A model generated the notes under the pieces. That model was not told where the DNA came from. It saw only the letters and a list, made by a program, of their open reading frames with translations, and did not search any database. From Symsagittifera roscoffensis (Eukaryota > Xenacoelomorpha > Acoela > Convolutidae), in the NCBI RefSeq assembly GCF_963678635.1, contig NC_087062.1:19829789-19893788 (forward strand): a stretch of DNA of 64,000 bases. Reading direction: 5' to 3'. Shown in pieces: positions 47,525 to 57,400 of this stretch. The translations under genes and the position numbers were made by a program. Positions within the stretch are counted from its first letter, which is position 1. The number at the start of each line of letters is the position of its first letter.

Positions 47525-48047
47525 TGTGACATTCGACCAGAATGTGAAAAATGCAATCTCTGCAGAATTCGAAATTTTAGCAGCGAGCCTTCCGGATTGG
47601 TGATTATTAAGAATTAAGAACGTTATTGGAACGATTGGCCAAACGGTGAGGACTGGAATATTCTGGTATTTTAAAATTTCAAAAATTCGATTTATGACGT
47701 CATATTTCTGAGAAACGTCAGAAAAGGCCATTTTGGCTAAAAACAAAAAAGAAGAACAGAACAACATTAGCTGCGCTAACAACAACTACGAAATTGAGAT
47801 CGGAAAACGACAACGAGTTACAGAGTAACAGAAGAACACTCCGAGTTGCAACTATTGTGCTGCTACAATAGTTGCAAGGCCGTTGCGAACAACGGTGAAG
47901 GGTGAAAGACGGCCTTCCGGATTAAGAAGAAATCAGGATTAACAAGCTTGATCCAGCAGATTTGTCAATCCGGAGGGGTAAAGGAACTGAAACTTTTATC
48001 CTGTTACATAAACTTTTAGCTTCCTGTCATGTCCTGACTTGAATTTA
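47525..48047 (+). repeat. Partial 3' LTR of element 2
   Basis: 523 bp matching 25006-25528 with about 4-5 differences by eye. It stops at 48047, where the LTR of element 3 begins with TGTGCC. The missing about 398 bp (homologous to 25529-25926) should lie right of element 3. Confidence 0.92.
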
Positions 48048-48934
48048 TGTGCCAGTCGGTCATATTTGGAAGTTTGACCTTGAGAGAAGCAAAAAGCACT
48101 TAATTTTGGAGTGAAATTTAATTTTTCAAAATTTCGAATGGAACCTGTCATGCACGATTTTCTCGCGATAACTGAAAATCAAAAAAGAGAAGTCAGAACG
48201 ATCGAGTGACAATCGCGGGAAAGTTGCTAGAAAAATCAGTGGGAAATTGCTATTCGCAATTTCAGTAGCAATAATAATCGAGAGTAGAGCTGTCCCATCT
48301 GAAACAGAGACGAGCGCATTCCCACGAACTGGATTGTTGTGACTGGAGTACTATTATTAACTGGACCAGAGTGAACCTTCGGTGGAAAGGTGGACAGCTG
48401 GAGTGTCCCAATGGTTCACGAGAACTTACAGTCTAGAGTAAAAACTTGTTCTTGTTATTGAAACTGACTAACATTAAACTCATTTTAGTTACTTTATTGA
48501 TTCTTGAGTTGCTTACCGACTTATTTACTTCCTGGTTCTTGAGCGTGCTACAATGTGAGTACTAATTTAAATTTCTAGAGTGTGTTTTATAATTGTTATG
48601 TTGAGGTAAGGCGAGTTTTAGGTTGATCCATCTGAAATGGATCAAAGTTCCACTGTCTAATAAAAAGTAACTTAACGGATTGTTCCAACCCGGTTTTTAA
48701 CGGCGTTCATGTATTTTGGGTATCTAGAGACCTAAGTATGGGGAAGTTTCTAATTCTAGAGTGGGAGGATATTTTAGTAGTAGCCTTTAAGCTGTAACGG
48801 GTCGTAGTCTCATGTCACAAGCGAACCGAATTGGCTCCGACTGATTTGAGGTACAAAAACACAAGAGATAGGCCAATGGTTATAGGGCCTATTTTTCTTA
48901 AGCCTCATGTGTGACTGCAGTAGACGAATGTTAC
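48048..48934 (+). repeat. 5' LTR of element 3, family A
   Basis: 887 bp with TG...CA ends (TGTGCCAG to TGTTACA), matching the reverse complement of 2714-3608 along its length. A TTTATAAT (48586-48594) and an AATAAA (48659-48664) are candidate promoter and poly(A) signals. Confidence 0.9.
48586..48664 (+). promoter_or_regulatory. Candidate TATA box and poly(A) signal in element 3 LTR
   Basis: TTTATAAT at 48586-48594 followed by AATAAA at 48659-48664, about 70 bp apart. Both are conserved in the 3' LTR of element 1. Spacing would place the start of R between them. No experimental support is visible. Confidence 0.3.
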
Positions 48935-48946
48935 ATAGTGTTTTTA

Positions 48947-48961
48947 TGGCGCTCCTGGGTG
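48947..48961 (+). promoter_or_regulatory. Primer-binding site of element 3
   Basis: TGGCGCTCCTGGGTG starting 12 nt after the LTR end, as in elements 1 and 2. Confidence 0.7.
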
Positions 48962-49409
48962 TTTACGACATCAAGACTACGGAGTCGAACCCACTTGAGA
49001 CAGCTTCGGGCTGAATGCCCATTCTAGAGTACCGGCGGTACGGTTCGACAGGAACGTGCAAACCTTCCGGTTGTACCGTGATAGCTTTTTAAGAAAACTC
49101 AAGAAAACTTCCTGGTACGCTCTCCGAACGAGGCTTAGCTAACCGAGTAAAGGGGGGCAACTAGGGGGACAAAACACGAGCAAAAAGACAAAAAGCGAAA
49201 CAAAAACCATAAAACGAAAAAAGACAGTGACTTTGACACCAGATTAGTTGGATCAAACCTTTATATTAATTAAATAGTATACCCATACTGTTTTACAAGT
49301 TCGATCGTTTCGATCAACCTAGAAATTTAACCCAGTAACCTCAATAAAGTGCCCGAGTGTGGGGCGTTGTCAAGGGTTTTTAGATAGCTTGGAACTTAGC
49401 TGGACAACA

Positions 49410-49599
49410 AGGAGACTTGACTGGAAGAGGTGACCAGCAGAGTGGGAAAGTGGTTCAGGAGCACTTGAGCTGAACCAATAGGAGACTTGACTGGAAGAGG
49501 TGACCAGCCGAGTGGGAAAATGGTTCAGGAGCACTTGAGCTGAACCAATAGGAGACTGGACTGGAAGAGGTGACCAGTCGAGTGGGAAAGTAGCCAAGA
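49410..49599 (+). repeat. 70 bp tandem repeat in element 3 leader
   Basis: 2.7 copies, starting at 49410, 49480 and 49550, each with AGGAGACTTGACTGGAAGAG and a GTGGTTCAGGAGCACTTGAG segment. Homologous to 23862-24041. Confidence 0.9.
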
Positions 49600-50457
49600 G
49601 GGATTTGGCAGTTCTCGAGTTCTCAAGTTGGGCAGAACGGGTATCGTTAAAACTCATACTACATTATAGGAAATAAGTGTAAAATTGGATAAGCGATATC
49701 CCCCGGTTTTGAGAAACGTTTTTACTTGAGCAGGCCTGGAGACAGGTCTACGGTTTTCTCTTGAGAGGTTTAGCACCCGGCGCTTAAGGTGATTTTAGGC
49801 TTAAGAAGGGGGGCTAGAAAGGGGGGAGGTTAGAAGGGGGGCTGGTTAAGTTAGAGGTTGGCGGTCGTAAATTGTAAAAAGGGGAGAAATTAGAGTAACT
49901 AATTAGTCGACATCGTTGATTTAGTTACATTAGTCATTTACACGCGTTGGTTATAGGAAGCGGATATCCAAAATTGGAATTAGGTCAAGGTAGGTACCCT
50001 GGTCGGATCGGTAGTGGGGAACGGACTTAGACAGTTTTTGTGATACCCCATAAGATCGCTAGCAGGGGGGAAGGAAACGCGTGGCAATTAGGTACCAGAC
50101 ATTTTTTTCGATAGAAGGTAGACATTTGTCACCTTTGAATTTTAGGTGGGCTCATCTTTCCGTTTTTATTACTTTTTCTAACTTGGATTTTTGTTGCATT
50201 TTGGTGAGGATTTGTGTTTAGTTTTTATACGAACAGGTGATCACAAGATACCTGCGCACAGGTTTTGGTCTCAAGTTGCTTGGAACATTGAAAGAGAGGT
50301 AATTAAAAAGAAATAAGAAAAAGGGGGGTCAGCATTTGGCATTTAAGAGAGGGTTTTTGGGGAAATTTTACTAGAGCTTGAGTGGTGGTACAAGGTACAG
50401 TGAATCAAGAAGTCCCCATAACGAAGAAGAGAGAGGTCCCACCGCTCAGACGCTTGT

Positions 50458-51265
50458 CAACAGTCTTGGGACAGTGCCAAAGAAGTCCTGGGACAGTGTT
50501 GGACCAGAACAGTCTTGATACAGTCTTGGGACAGTGGTCTTGGGACAGTGGTCTTGGGACAGGGTCTTGGGACAGTGGTCTTGGGACAGTGGTCTTGGGA
50601 CCGGGTCTTGGGACAGTGGTCTTGGGACAGTGGTCTTGGGACAGGGTCTTGGGACAGTGGTCTTGAGACAGTGGTCTTGGGACAAGGGTCTTGGGACAGG
50701 GTCTTGGGACAGTGGTCTTGGGACAGTGGTCTTGGGACAAGGGTCTTGGGACAGGGGTCTTGGGACAGGGTCTTGGGACAAGGGTCTTGGGACAGTGGTC
50801 TTGGGACAGTAGTCTTGGGACACTAGCCTTGGGATAGTAGTCTTGGGACAGTAGTCTTGGGACACTAGCCTTGGGACAGTGGTCTTGGGACACTAGCCTT
50901 GGGACACTAGCCTTGGGACAGTAGTCTTGGGACACTAGCCTTGGGACACTAGCCTTGGGACAGTAGTCTTGGGACACTAGCCTTGGGACAGTAGTCTTGG
51001 GACAGTAGCCTTGGGACACTAGCCTTGGGACAGTAGTCCTGGGACACTAGCCTTGGGACAGTAGTCTTGGGACACTAGCCTTGGGACACTAGCCTTGGGA
51101 CAGTTGTCTTGGGACACTAGCCTTGGGACACTAGCCTTGGGACACTACTCTCAGTTCAGGGGTCTTGGGACACTGACGGAGTACTGGGACATTACCGAAC
51201 AGTCTTGGGACAGTAAAAAGAAGCCTGGGACGGTACGAAGAAGAGTAGGGACGGTAAGTGGAAGT
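50458..51265 (+). repeat. 14 bp minisatellite in element 3 leader
   Basis: About 45-50 units with core AGTCTTGGGAC. The first half (to about 50815) is mostly of the form CTTGGGACAGTGGT with some 11-13 bp variants; the second half mixes CTTGGGACACTAGC and CTTGGGACAGTAGT. The block structure suggests local expansions. Longer than the homologous array in element 1 (22376-22965). Confidence 0.93.
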
Positions 51266-51443
51266 CTAAGGACAGTATAAAAATTGAAGTAAAATTACAA
51301 CTGGAATTTTAGAGAACTGGAACAAGGTTTTTATCACGTTGTATATTTTCTTTTAAGAATTTGTTTCCACAAAATTTTTTATTCTTAGAATAGAATTGTA
51401 TATAAAATAATATTGTAAATAAGAGCAATTGTAAATAGAAATA

Positions 51444-54400
51444 ATGAGACGGAGTAGGGTACCGGTGCTTGAAAAAAGGTCAAGTGGATCAAACACGAAA
51501 TATAACTCGTCGCTGCGTGGAACAACATCAAGGGGCCCAGGCAAAACAAGAAATACCTTTTCAGTTAGCATGGTCAGCACGAGGAGTGGCACCGAGAGCA
51601 AGACGCGAGAAGATGCGAGGGAAAAAGAGGTGGAGCCTACAATCGAAATCGACCTAGAGACACCAGACCAGAGCGTAGATGAACTGGAGAAAAAGACGAC
51701 GGAGTCAACTCCAATGCCCAATGCAGAAGAACCAAACCCGAAACCCATAGAGTTCTCACCAATAGACGATGTGGAAGATGCAATAGGCAACACCGAAGAA
51801 ACGGTGAAAGAAGACTCTCAAGTAAAAAAGACATCTTTTACAGAAAGGTTGGCGATGATGGTCGGAATAAAAACGAAAGAGAACGTGACTGAGGAACCAA
51901 AAGCTGAAAGAGCACGAACATTTGGGACAGTGAGCACGAAGACGACAGAAGCCAATCCGAGAGAGGAACAAACTAAAGCAGAAGCAACGGCCGAAGAAAG
52001 ACCAACGGCTGACCATGAAGAGGCTATTCTTGAGCTAGGTGACTTGATGGCAAAACTGAATCAGATCGACAAAAAGCTGAAGCACAGCGAAGAGGACAGA
52101 GAAGTGATAAGAAAAGAATTAAGATACAACAAACACGAGTATCTGGATAGTTATTTTAACCTGGCTAAGGCAACAGGCGAGAGACTCAAGGAGATGACAG
52201 ATAAGGTAGAAGCCACCAATAAAGAACGAGAAGGGAACATCAAAAAAGATTTGCAACAGTTGAAAAACCGATATGATGATGTCAACAGCCAAATAGGTAG
52301 CCTGGAAAAGAGGCTGGACACAATGAGCAAGAATCAGGCCGAAAGTTTAGGTGCAATACAGACGAAATTGGATGCAATCTTGAGAAATTCTACCTCACAA
52401 GAAAGACCGGCAGCGGATCGCACGCAAGGCACCAGAGTTGACTTTGTGGAACCACAAAGGGGCAAACGGCAATCGACACCGTTGCCCTCAACCCGGAATA
52501 CGGTGAGCATAGCACCAACGGCTGATAAAACAATCATGAAAAGTGGGAATTCAAACACAACGAGTGGTCCGGGGGACTCAACAGCTAGCAGCAACGCAGG
52601 TCCGGATGCCATGACATGGGCAAGCACTTGGGAGATGATGAACAGGACTCTAGAGGCCTTCGCCACGAGGAACACTAACTCGAGCGATAGGAGAGACGGA
52701 AAATCAAGGAAAACTTTCAAGAAGCCAAAAGAATTCAAAGACGACTCAGATGGATGCATTGACACGTGGGTGGAAGTGATGAGATTACATCTAGAACAAG
52801 ATAACTTAAATGATGAAAGGCAAGCATGCACAGCCATACTCAGTAACCTGGAAGGCACGGCATTGAAATGCGTGGTTGCAAAGAAAGAAGAAGAACGCGA
52901 TACCGCGGACAAGATCTTCGAGATATTGCTGAATCGATTCGGGTCAGGCATGAAGGGTCACCAAGCGATGATGCGATTTGAAAAGAGAAGGCAGAGGGAC
53001 GACGAGTCAATAGATCGGTTCCTAGATAATCTCGAGAGCTTAAGAAGAAGGAGTGACCCAGAGGAGTCGACAAACAGAAGAAACTTTAGCATTGCCTCGA
53101 AGTTTATTGATGGGGTAAAAAGTGACGACTTAAGGACAATGTTAGCAACATACTACACATTGTCGAAAGACAGCGCACCAACCCCAGAAGAAATGAGACA
53201 GAAATCAAGGGAATACATGCTGATGAAACCCAAGAAATACTCATATACAGAAAACAGGAACACGCAAGGGGGAAGTCAACCCCAGAGGTCGTCATGGTAC
53301 AAGCCTAGAGACGATATGGACAAGCGCAGATCATGCGCGAACTGCGGGTCGGCGGATCACCACGTGGCTGACTGCACAACATACAAACAAGGCATGAAGA
53401 GTCTAGGATATGCACCAGATGAGGAGGACATGAGCCAGATGGAGGAACACGAGTACTATAGTGGCTTAATCATCAAGATAGGCGCAAGATGCTTCTTCTG
53501 TAACCAGGAGGGGCACTTCAGAATGGATTGTCCCTTGTTCTGGGAAGCAGTCAAGGACCAGAGTCACCCCAAACATAAGTTGGCATTAGCGGCAGTGCAG
53601 AATCAGCGGAATAGACAAAACGAGTTTGAATCTAGGAACTTAGGAGCACCAAGCACGGAATCGCCGACGAAAACAGTGAAAAGTGTAACACATGTTAATG
53701 GTGCGATAGAGTCCGCGGCTGGGAACTCGCTAGAGATAAACTATGAGAAAGCGGCGACGGAAGCAATTGCCAAAGTAAAACAGGATCTGGCTGCGAAAGA
53801 AATAGAGCAACGACTAAAGCTGGAGATCGAAAGACAGAATTTCAACGAAGCATTAACCGGATCGAACCAAACACCAGAGGCTGTACCGGGCTCAACAAAG
53901 ACGGGGAATTGTAACACTGTAAAAATGGTGACGGGAAAGCCATTCGGCATATCGAAAATTGGGGCTAGAATAATGTCGATAATCACAGTGGGCGGCCACG
54001 AGGTAACCAGAAACTTGAGCGAACCGAGCGACCAGACGATAATGCACATTGACGTGTACGCAGATTACTTGAGCTGTATAAGCCCACAAATGACTTCTAG
54101 AGCCTTGAGAGCACTACTCATGAGAGGGGGCAGCAAGTCGGTACGTGTTCATAGCAGATATACTGAAGCTTATGGTCCACACGAGGTGATGCTAAATATA
54201 GATGGGATTAACATCTATACCAAGACGATGATAACATGTGACGAAGACCTAATTGGACAAATCTACGTAGGGAAAGAAGAATTGAAAGTGAGATCGATTG
54301 GACACTGCGCCATGCTTGAAGAAGATGCAATGCACATCGGGACGGAGGCAGATGTGACAGGGCACGTGCTGGATATAAGTGGCAAAAAGACTCAGTTGCG

Positions 54401-54485
54401 TGGGTTGCTTGAGACACGGGAGCAGTCTTCAGCGTCATACCAATCGAAACTTGGGAGAGGATGGGCTTTGACAAAGGCGACTTGA
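51444..54485 (+). CDS. gag: Element 3 gag with start of protease
   Basis: 1013 codons from ATG at 51444. Residues 1-20 are basic; 20-200 charged linker; about 200-310 a coiled coil; about 390-570 the capsid domain (retrotrans_gag type, with G-C-I-D-T-W-V-E-V); two zinc knuckles C-X2-C-X4-H-X4-C at residues about 631 and 684, which bind RNA in this protein class; a helical tail at about 770-810; then the region leading into protease. At the protease active site a 2-nt insertion (GA, about 54409-54413) changes frame, so the last about 25 residues are out-of-frame and the ORF stops at 54485. Elements 1 and 2 show that gag and protease share one frame, so a gag-pol fusion was the original state. 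Confidence 0.9.
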   Translation: MRRSRVPVLEKRSSGSNTKYNSSLRGTTSRGPGKTRNTFSVSMVSTRSGTESKTREDAREKEVEPTIEIDLETPDQSVDELEKKTTESTPMPNAEEPNPKPIEFSPIDDVEDAIGNTEETVKEDSQVKKTSFTERLAMMVGIKTKENVTEEPKAERARTFGTVSTKTTEANPREEQTKAEATAEERPTADHEEAILELGDLMAKLNQIDKKLKHSEEDREVIRKELRYNKHEYLDSYFNLAKATGERLKEMTDKVEATNKEREGNIKKDLQQLKNRYDDVNSQIGSLEKRLDTMSKNQAESLGAIQTKLDAILRNSTSQERPAADRTQGTRVDFVEPQRGKRQSTPLPSTRNTVSIAPTADKTIMKSGNSNTTSGPGDSTASSNAGPDAMTWASTWEMMNRTLEAFATRNTNSSDRRDGKSRKTFKKPKEFKDDSDGCIDTWVEVMRLHLEQDNLNDERQACTAILSNLEGTALKCVVAKKEEERDTADKIFEILLNRFGSGMKGHQAMMRFEKRRQRDDESIDRFLDNLESLRRRSDPEESTNRRNFSIASKFIDGVKSDDLRTMLATYYTLSKDSAPTPEEMRQKSREYMLMKPKKYSYTENRNTQGGSQPQRSSWYKPRDDMDKRRSCANCGSADHHVADCTTYKQGMKSLGYAPDEEDMSQMEEHEYYSGLIIKIGARCFFCNQEGHFRMDCPLFWEAVKDQSHPKHKLALAAVQNQRNRQNEFESRNLGAPSTESPTKTVKSVTHVNGAIESAAGNSLEINYEKAATEAIAKVKQDLAAKEIEQRLKLEIERQNFNEALTGSNQTPEAVPGSTKTGNCNTVKMVTGKPFGISKIGARIMSIITVGGHEVTRNLSEPSDQTIMHIDVYADYLSCISPQMTSRALRALLMRGGSKSVRVHSRYTEAYGPHEVMLNIDGINIYTKTMITCDEDLIGQIYVGKEELKVRSIGHCAMLEEDAMHIGTEADVTGHVLDISGKKTQLRGLLETREQSSASYQSKLGRGWALTKAT

Positions 54486-57400
54486 TAGACTCGAGAATAC
54501 GGCTGTCGGCTGCAAACAAAGGGGCCCTTCGGGTGCTGGGCAGGACGCCGATAATAGCCCTCAATTTGGGGGAACGTAACCTGTGGATGAGCTTTATCGT
54601 GGTAGAAAACCTAGATGAATCTGACCAATTCATTTTGGGCAGAGACTTCATCAGGAATTTCGACGTAACGATTGATCTAAATAACGCAATGTTCAGGATA
54701 CGGAACCCGGATAGGAGGTACGCAATCAAACCGGTAAATTTAATAATGGCAAATGAAAACAAAGCACCGGTATTCTTGAGTAGGAGGGTGAGGCTAAAAG
54801 CTAATGAAGCGGCAATCGTAAGTTTGAGGATGAAAAATTACAATGAACTAAGTGACAACAAGCAAGTGTGCATAGTTCCGAATCCTAATAGTCAAAGTGC
54901 TGCTGTTTTAGGAAGATCATTTTCGATAACGAAGAGCGGCCTCTGCGTCAGTGTCTTGTTGAATACCCTTGATATACCGATCACGATACAGAGAGGGAGG
55001 AAACTGGGATATGCTTTACCGGTTAAAACTCGATATGAAACAATTGAGAACTCAAAACAAAATGAAGTTGTTGATTGTCCCAATCACAGGGACAAAATTT
55101 GTATCTTGAGACGATTGCAGAAAATAAAAGATTCTTCAGGTCTTATTAAATCACTTAAGTCAGAAACGGATGATGGTCTTTCGAGCTGTTCGAACTTTCC
55201 AGAACGACCCACACTAGATGAAATGCAAAATGAAAAACCGGTCCTGCCGGAGATTGAACATTTGAGGGGCAAACTGAAAGATGAACAGCTCGAAGCCATC
55301 AAGGACGTACTAGAGCGGAACGAGGAAGTTTTTTCGAGGCATAAGGCGGATATCGGGTGTTGTAATTTCGTTGAGCATGAAATAGAACTTGAGGAAAACG
55401 CGGTACCACACAGGGAGGGGGCGAGGCGCATGACCCCACACAAATCGGACGCGTGTAGAAAAGAGATCGAGACGTTACTAGAGTATGACATGATAGAACC
55501 ATCCAAGTCACCGTGGGCGTGTGGAGTAGTGATGGCCAAAAAGAAAGGCGACCAGTTGAGGTTTTGTTGTGACTTTCGATACCTGAACTCCGTCACGGTG
55601 AAGGATGCCTATCCCATACCTAGGATTGATGAGAGCCTCTCGAAATTAGGTGATGCAAATTTTTTTACGACCCTTGATTTAGGCTCGGCCTTTTGGCAAG
55701 TACCACTAAGGAAGCAGGACAGGGACAAGACAGGGTTTGCCTGCGAGTTGGGTCTATTTCAATGGAAACGGATGCCGTTTGGACTTTGCAATGCCACAGC
55801 CACGTTTCAGCGGTTGATGGCACACGCGCTGATAGGCGTAACGAAGAAGTATGGCAACCTGGTAATGTGCTACGTGGATGACGTGGTAATAGCGACGCCA
55901 ACACTGGAAGACCACATTGAGAGACTAGACGAAGTGTTTGCATGCATGAAGAGGTCGGGGCTAAAGTGTAAAACATCAAAGTGCGAGATACTCAAGGACT
56001 CAATAAAATACTTGGGCAGGATGGTAGACAAGCACGGCATCAGACCTGATACGGACGCCGTGGAAGCAGTCCTGACCTGGAAATCACCGAAGACAGAGCA
56101 CCAGTTGATGAGCTTCCTGGGTTTCGCTAACTATTATAGAGAGTTCATCAAAGGCTATGCAGACAAGGTATACCCGATGCAACAATTAATGAGACACAAG
56201 GGCAAGAAGTTCACGTGGAACAACGCAGCAGAAGAGTCATTCCAGAGGATAAAGAAAGAGCTATGTGAGGCACCAGAACTGGGTATGCCGACTGAGAAAG
56301 GGATGTACGTGCTGGACACGGATGCGTCGGTGGTCGCGATTTCTGGGATTCTCCACCAAGAACAAGAATGGAATGGGAAGACAGCCTTGAGACCAATAGC
56401 GTACGGGAGCAAAGTCCTGAGTGACACGGAAATGAAGTACGGAGCACCGAAAGCTGAGATGTTCGCGGTGGTTACCTTTGTCGAGAAATACAGGGCATAC
56501 CTGGGCAGTGAGCCATTCAAGTTGCGAGTCGACAACAGAGCACTGAGCTGGCTGAAAACGTACTCAATGGACCAGAGTTACATTGGGAGGTGGATAGTTC
56601 GCCTGGACGGATACAACATGATAATTGAGCATAGAACGCGAGATAAACATCAGAATGCCGACAGCTTGAGTAAGAAGTCGGAGTTCTATGAGAGACAAGA
56701 GCAAAGAGAAGCAGACAGACCTGAAATCAAAGATGGCTTCTCATTCATGGACAAGGAAACGTACGACAGTCTTCCACTCACGAGATGGCTGGACAAGTCA
56801 GGCAAACCGATAGAAGATCATCCTGAATTGCCTAAAGAGCCTCCAGAGAAGACCATCTTGAGGAAGAGCAAGAGGATTCCGATTGAGATTATACTCAAGT
56901 CGAAGATCGTGAAGGAGACGCTCAAGGCAAAAGGCTATGATCTTAACCAGGTGGAAGCAGGAACTGCACAGATAGATGATGACTTAATGAGGTTGCTCGA
57001 GAAACTATCAGATGATAAGCCAGTGATCCAGGAGAAGGGTAAAGAGAAACCGGAATTCACTATACTTCGGAGAAAAGAGACAGTGAACGATACTGACTCA
57101 TCAAGAGGAAGCGTCACTGACAGCAAAGATGTCGTGCGGTCACTAGTTGACAAAATCCCCGAAGACATTCTGGAGCAGACCAAGGTTAGGAAAAAGAAAG
57201 TGACGTTCAAGGAAGATACTGAACACCTGGGACTAGGTCAAGAGTCCGGGGAGTGTTCCAGGTTCACGGAAGAAGGAACCGGAGAAGGAAAATTGTCCGG
57301 GGAGCGTGAAGGATGGGATGAAGACTCGGATGAGAGCAGCGAAAACCAGGACAGTCTGTGCATGATACTGGCGGAAGAGAAGACAAGGCACCACGACAGG

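Larger units (their letters stand above)
25006..48047 (+). mobile_element. Element 2: giant Ty3/gypsy-type LTR retroelement, family B
   Basis: 5' LTR 25006-25926, primer-binding site 25939, leader to 28900, gag 28901 to about 32270, pol 32279-37441, spacer, ORF2 37859-46743, 3' UTR, partial 3' LTR 47525-48047. It is inserted in the 5' LTR of element 1 and is itself broken by element 3. Same gene plan as family A, with clearly homologous but diverged proteins and a different leader. The comparable 523 bp of its LTRs differ at about 4-5 positions (about 1%), yet its ORFs hold many stops and frameshifts and the integrase has lost its zinc-binding domain. Confidence 0.93.
48962..51443 (+). other. 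Long 5' leader of element 3
   Basis: About 2.5 kb between primer-binding site and gag ATG, without a supported ORF. Contains 70 bp repeats (49410-49599) and the 14 bp minisatellite (50458-51265). Homologous to the leader of element 1 in inverted orientation. The listed ORFs at 49370-49657 (minus) and 50382-51280 come from repeats. Confidence 0.8.

Noticed and set aside
2714-48934. A DNA transposon or Polinton with about 0.9 kb terminal inverted repeats (2714-3608 against 48048-48934)
   Set aside because: These are LTRs of two separate elements in opposite orientation; each has its own primer-binding site, gag and pol, and no protein-primed polymerase or DNA-virus capsid genes are present.
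49370-49657. Antisense ORF over the 70 bp repeats (twin at 23815-24081)
   Set aside because: Open only because of the tandem repeat; the twins differ in frame and length.
50382-51280. Several long ORFs on both strands with a repeated peptide over the 14 bp minisatellite (and their twins at 22305-23015)
   Set aside because: A 14 bp repeat without stop words is open in several frames at once and gives periodic peptides; units are degenerate, indels are frequent, and there is no conserved start.
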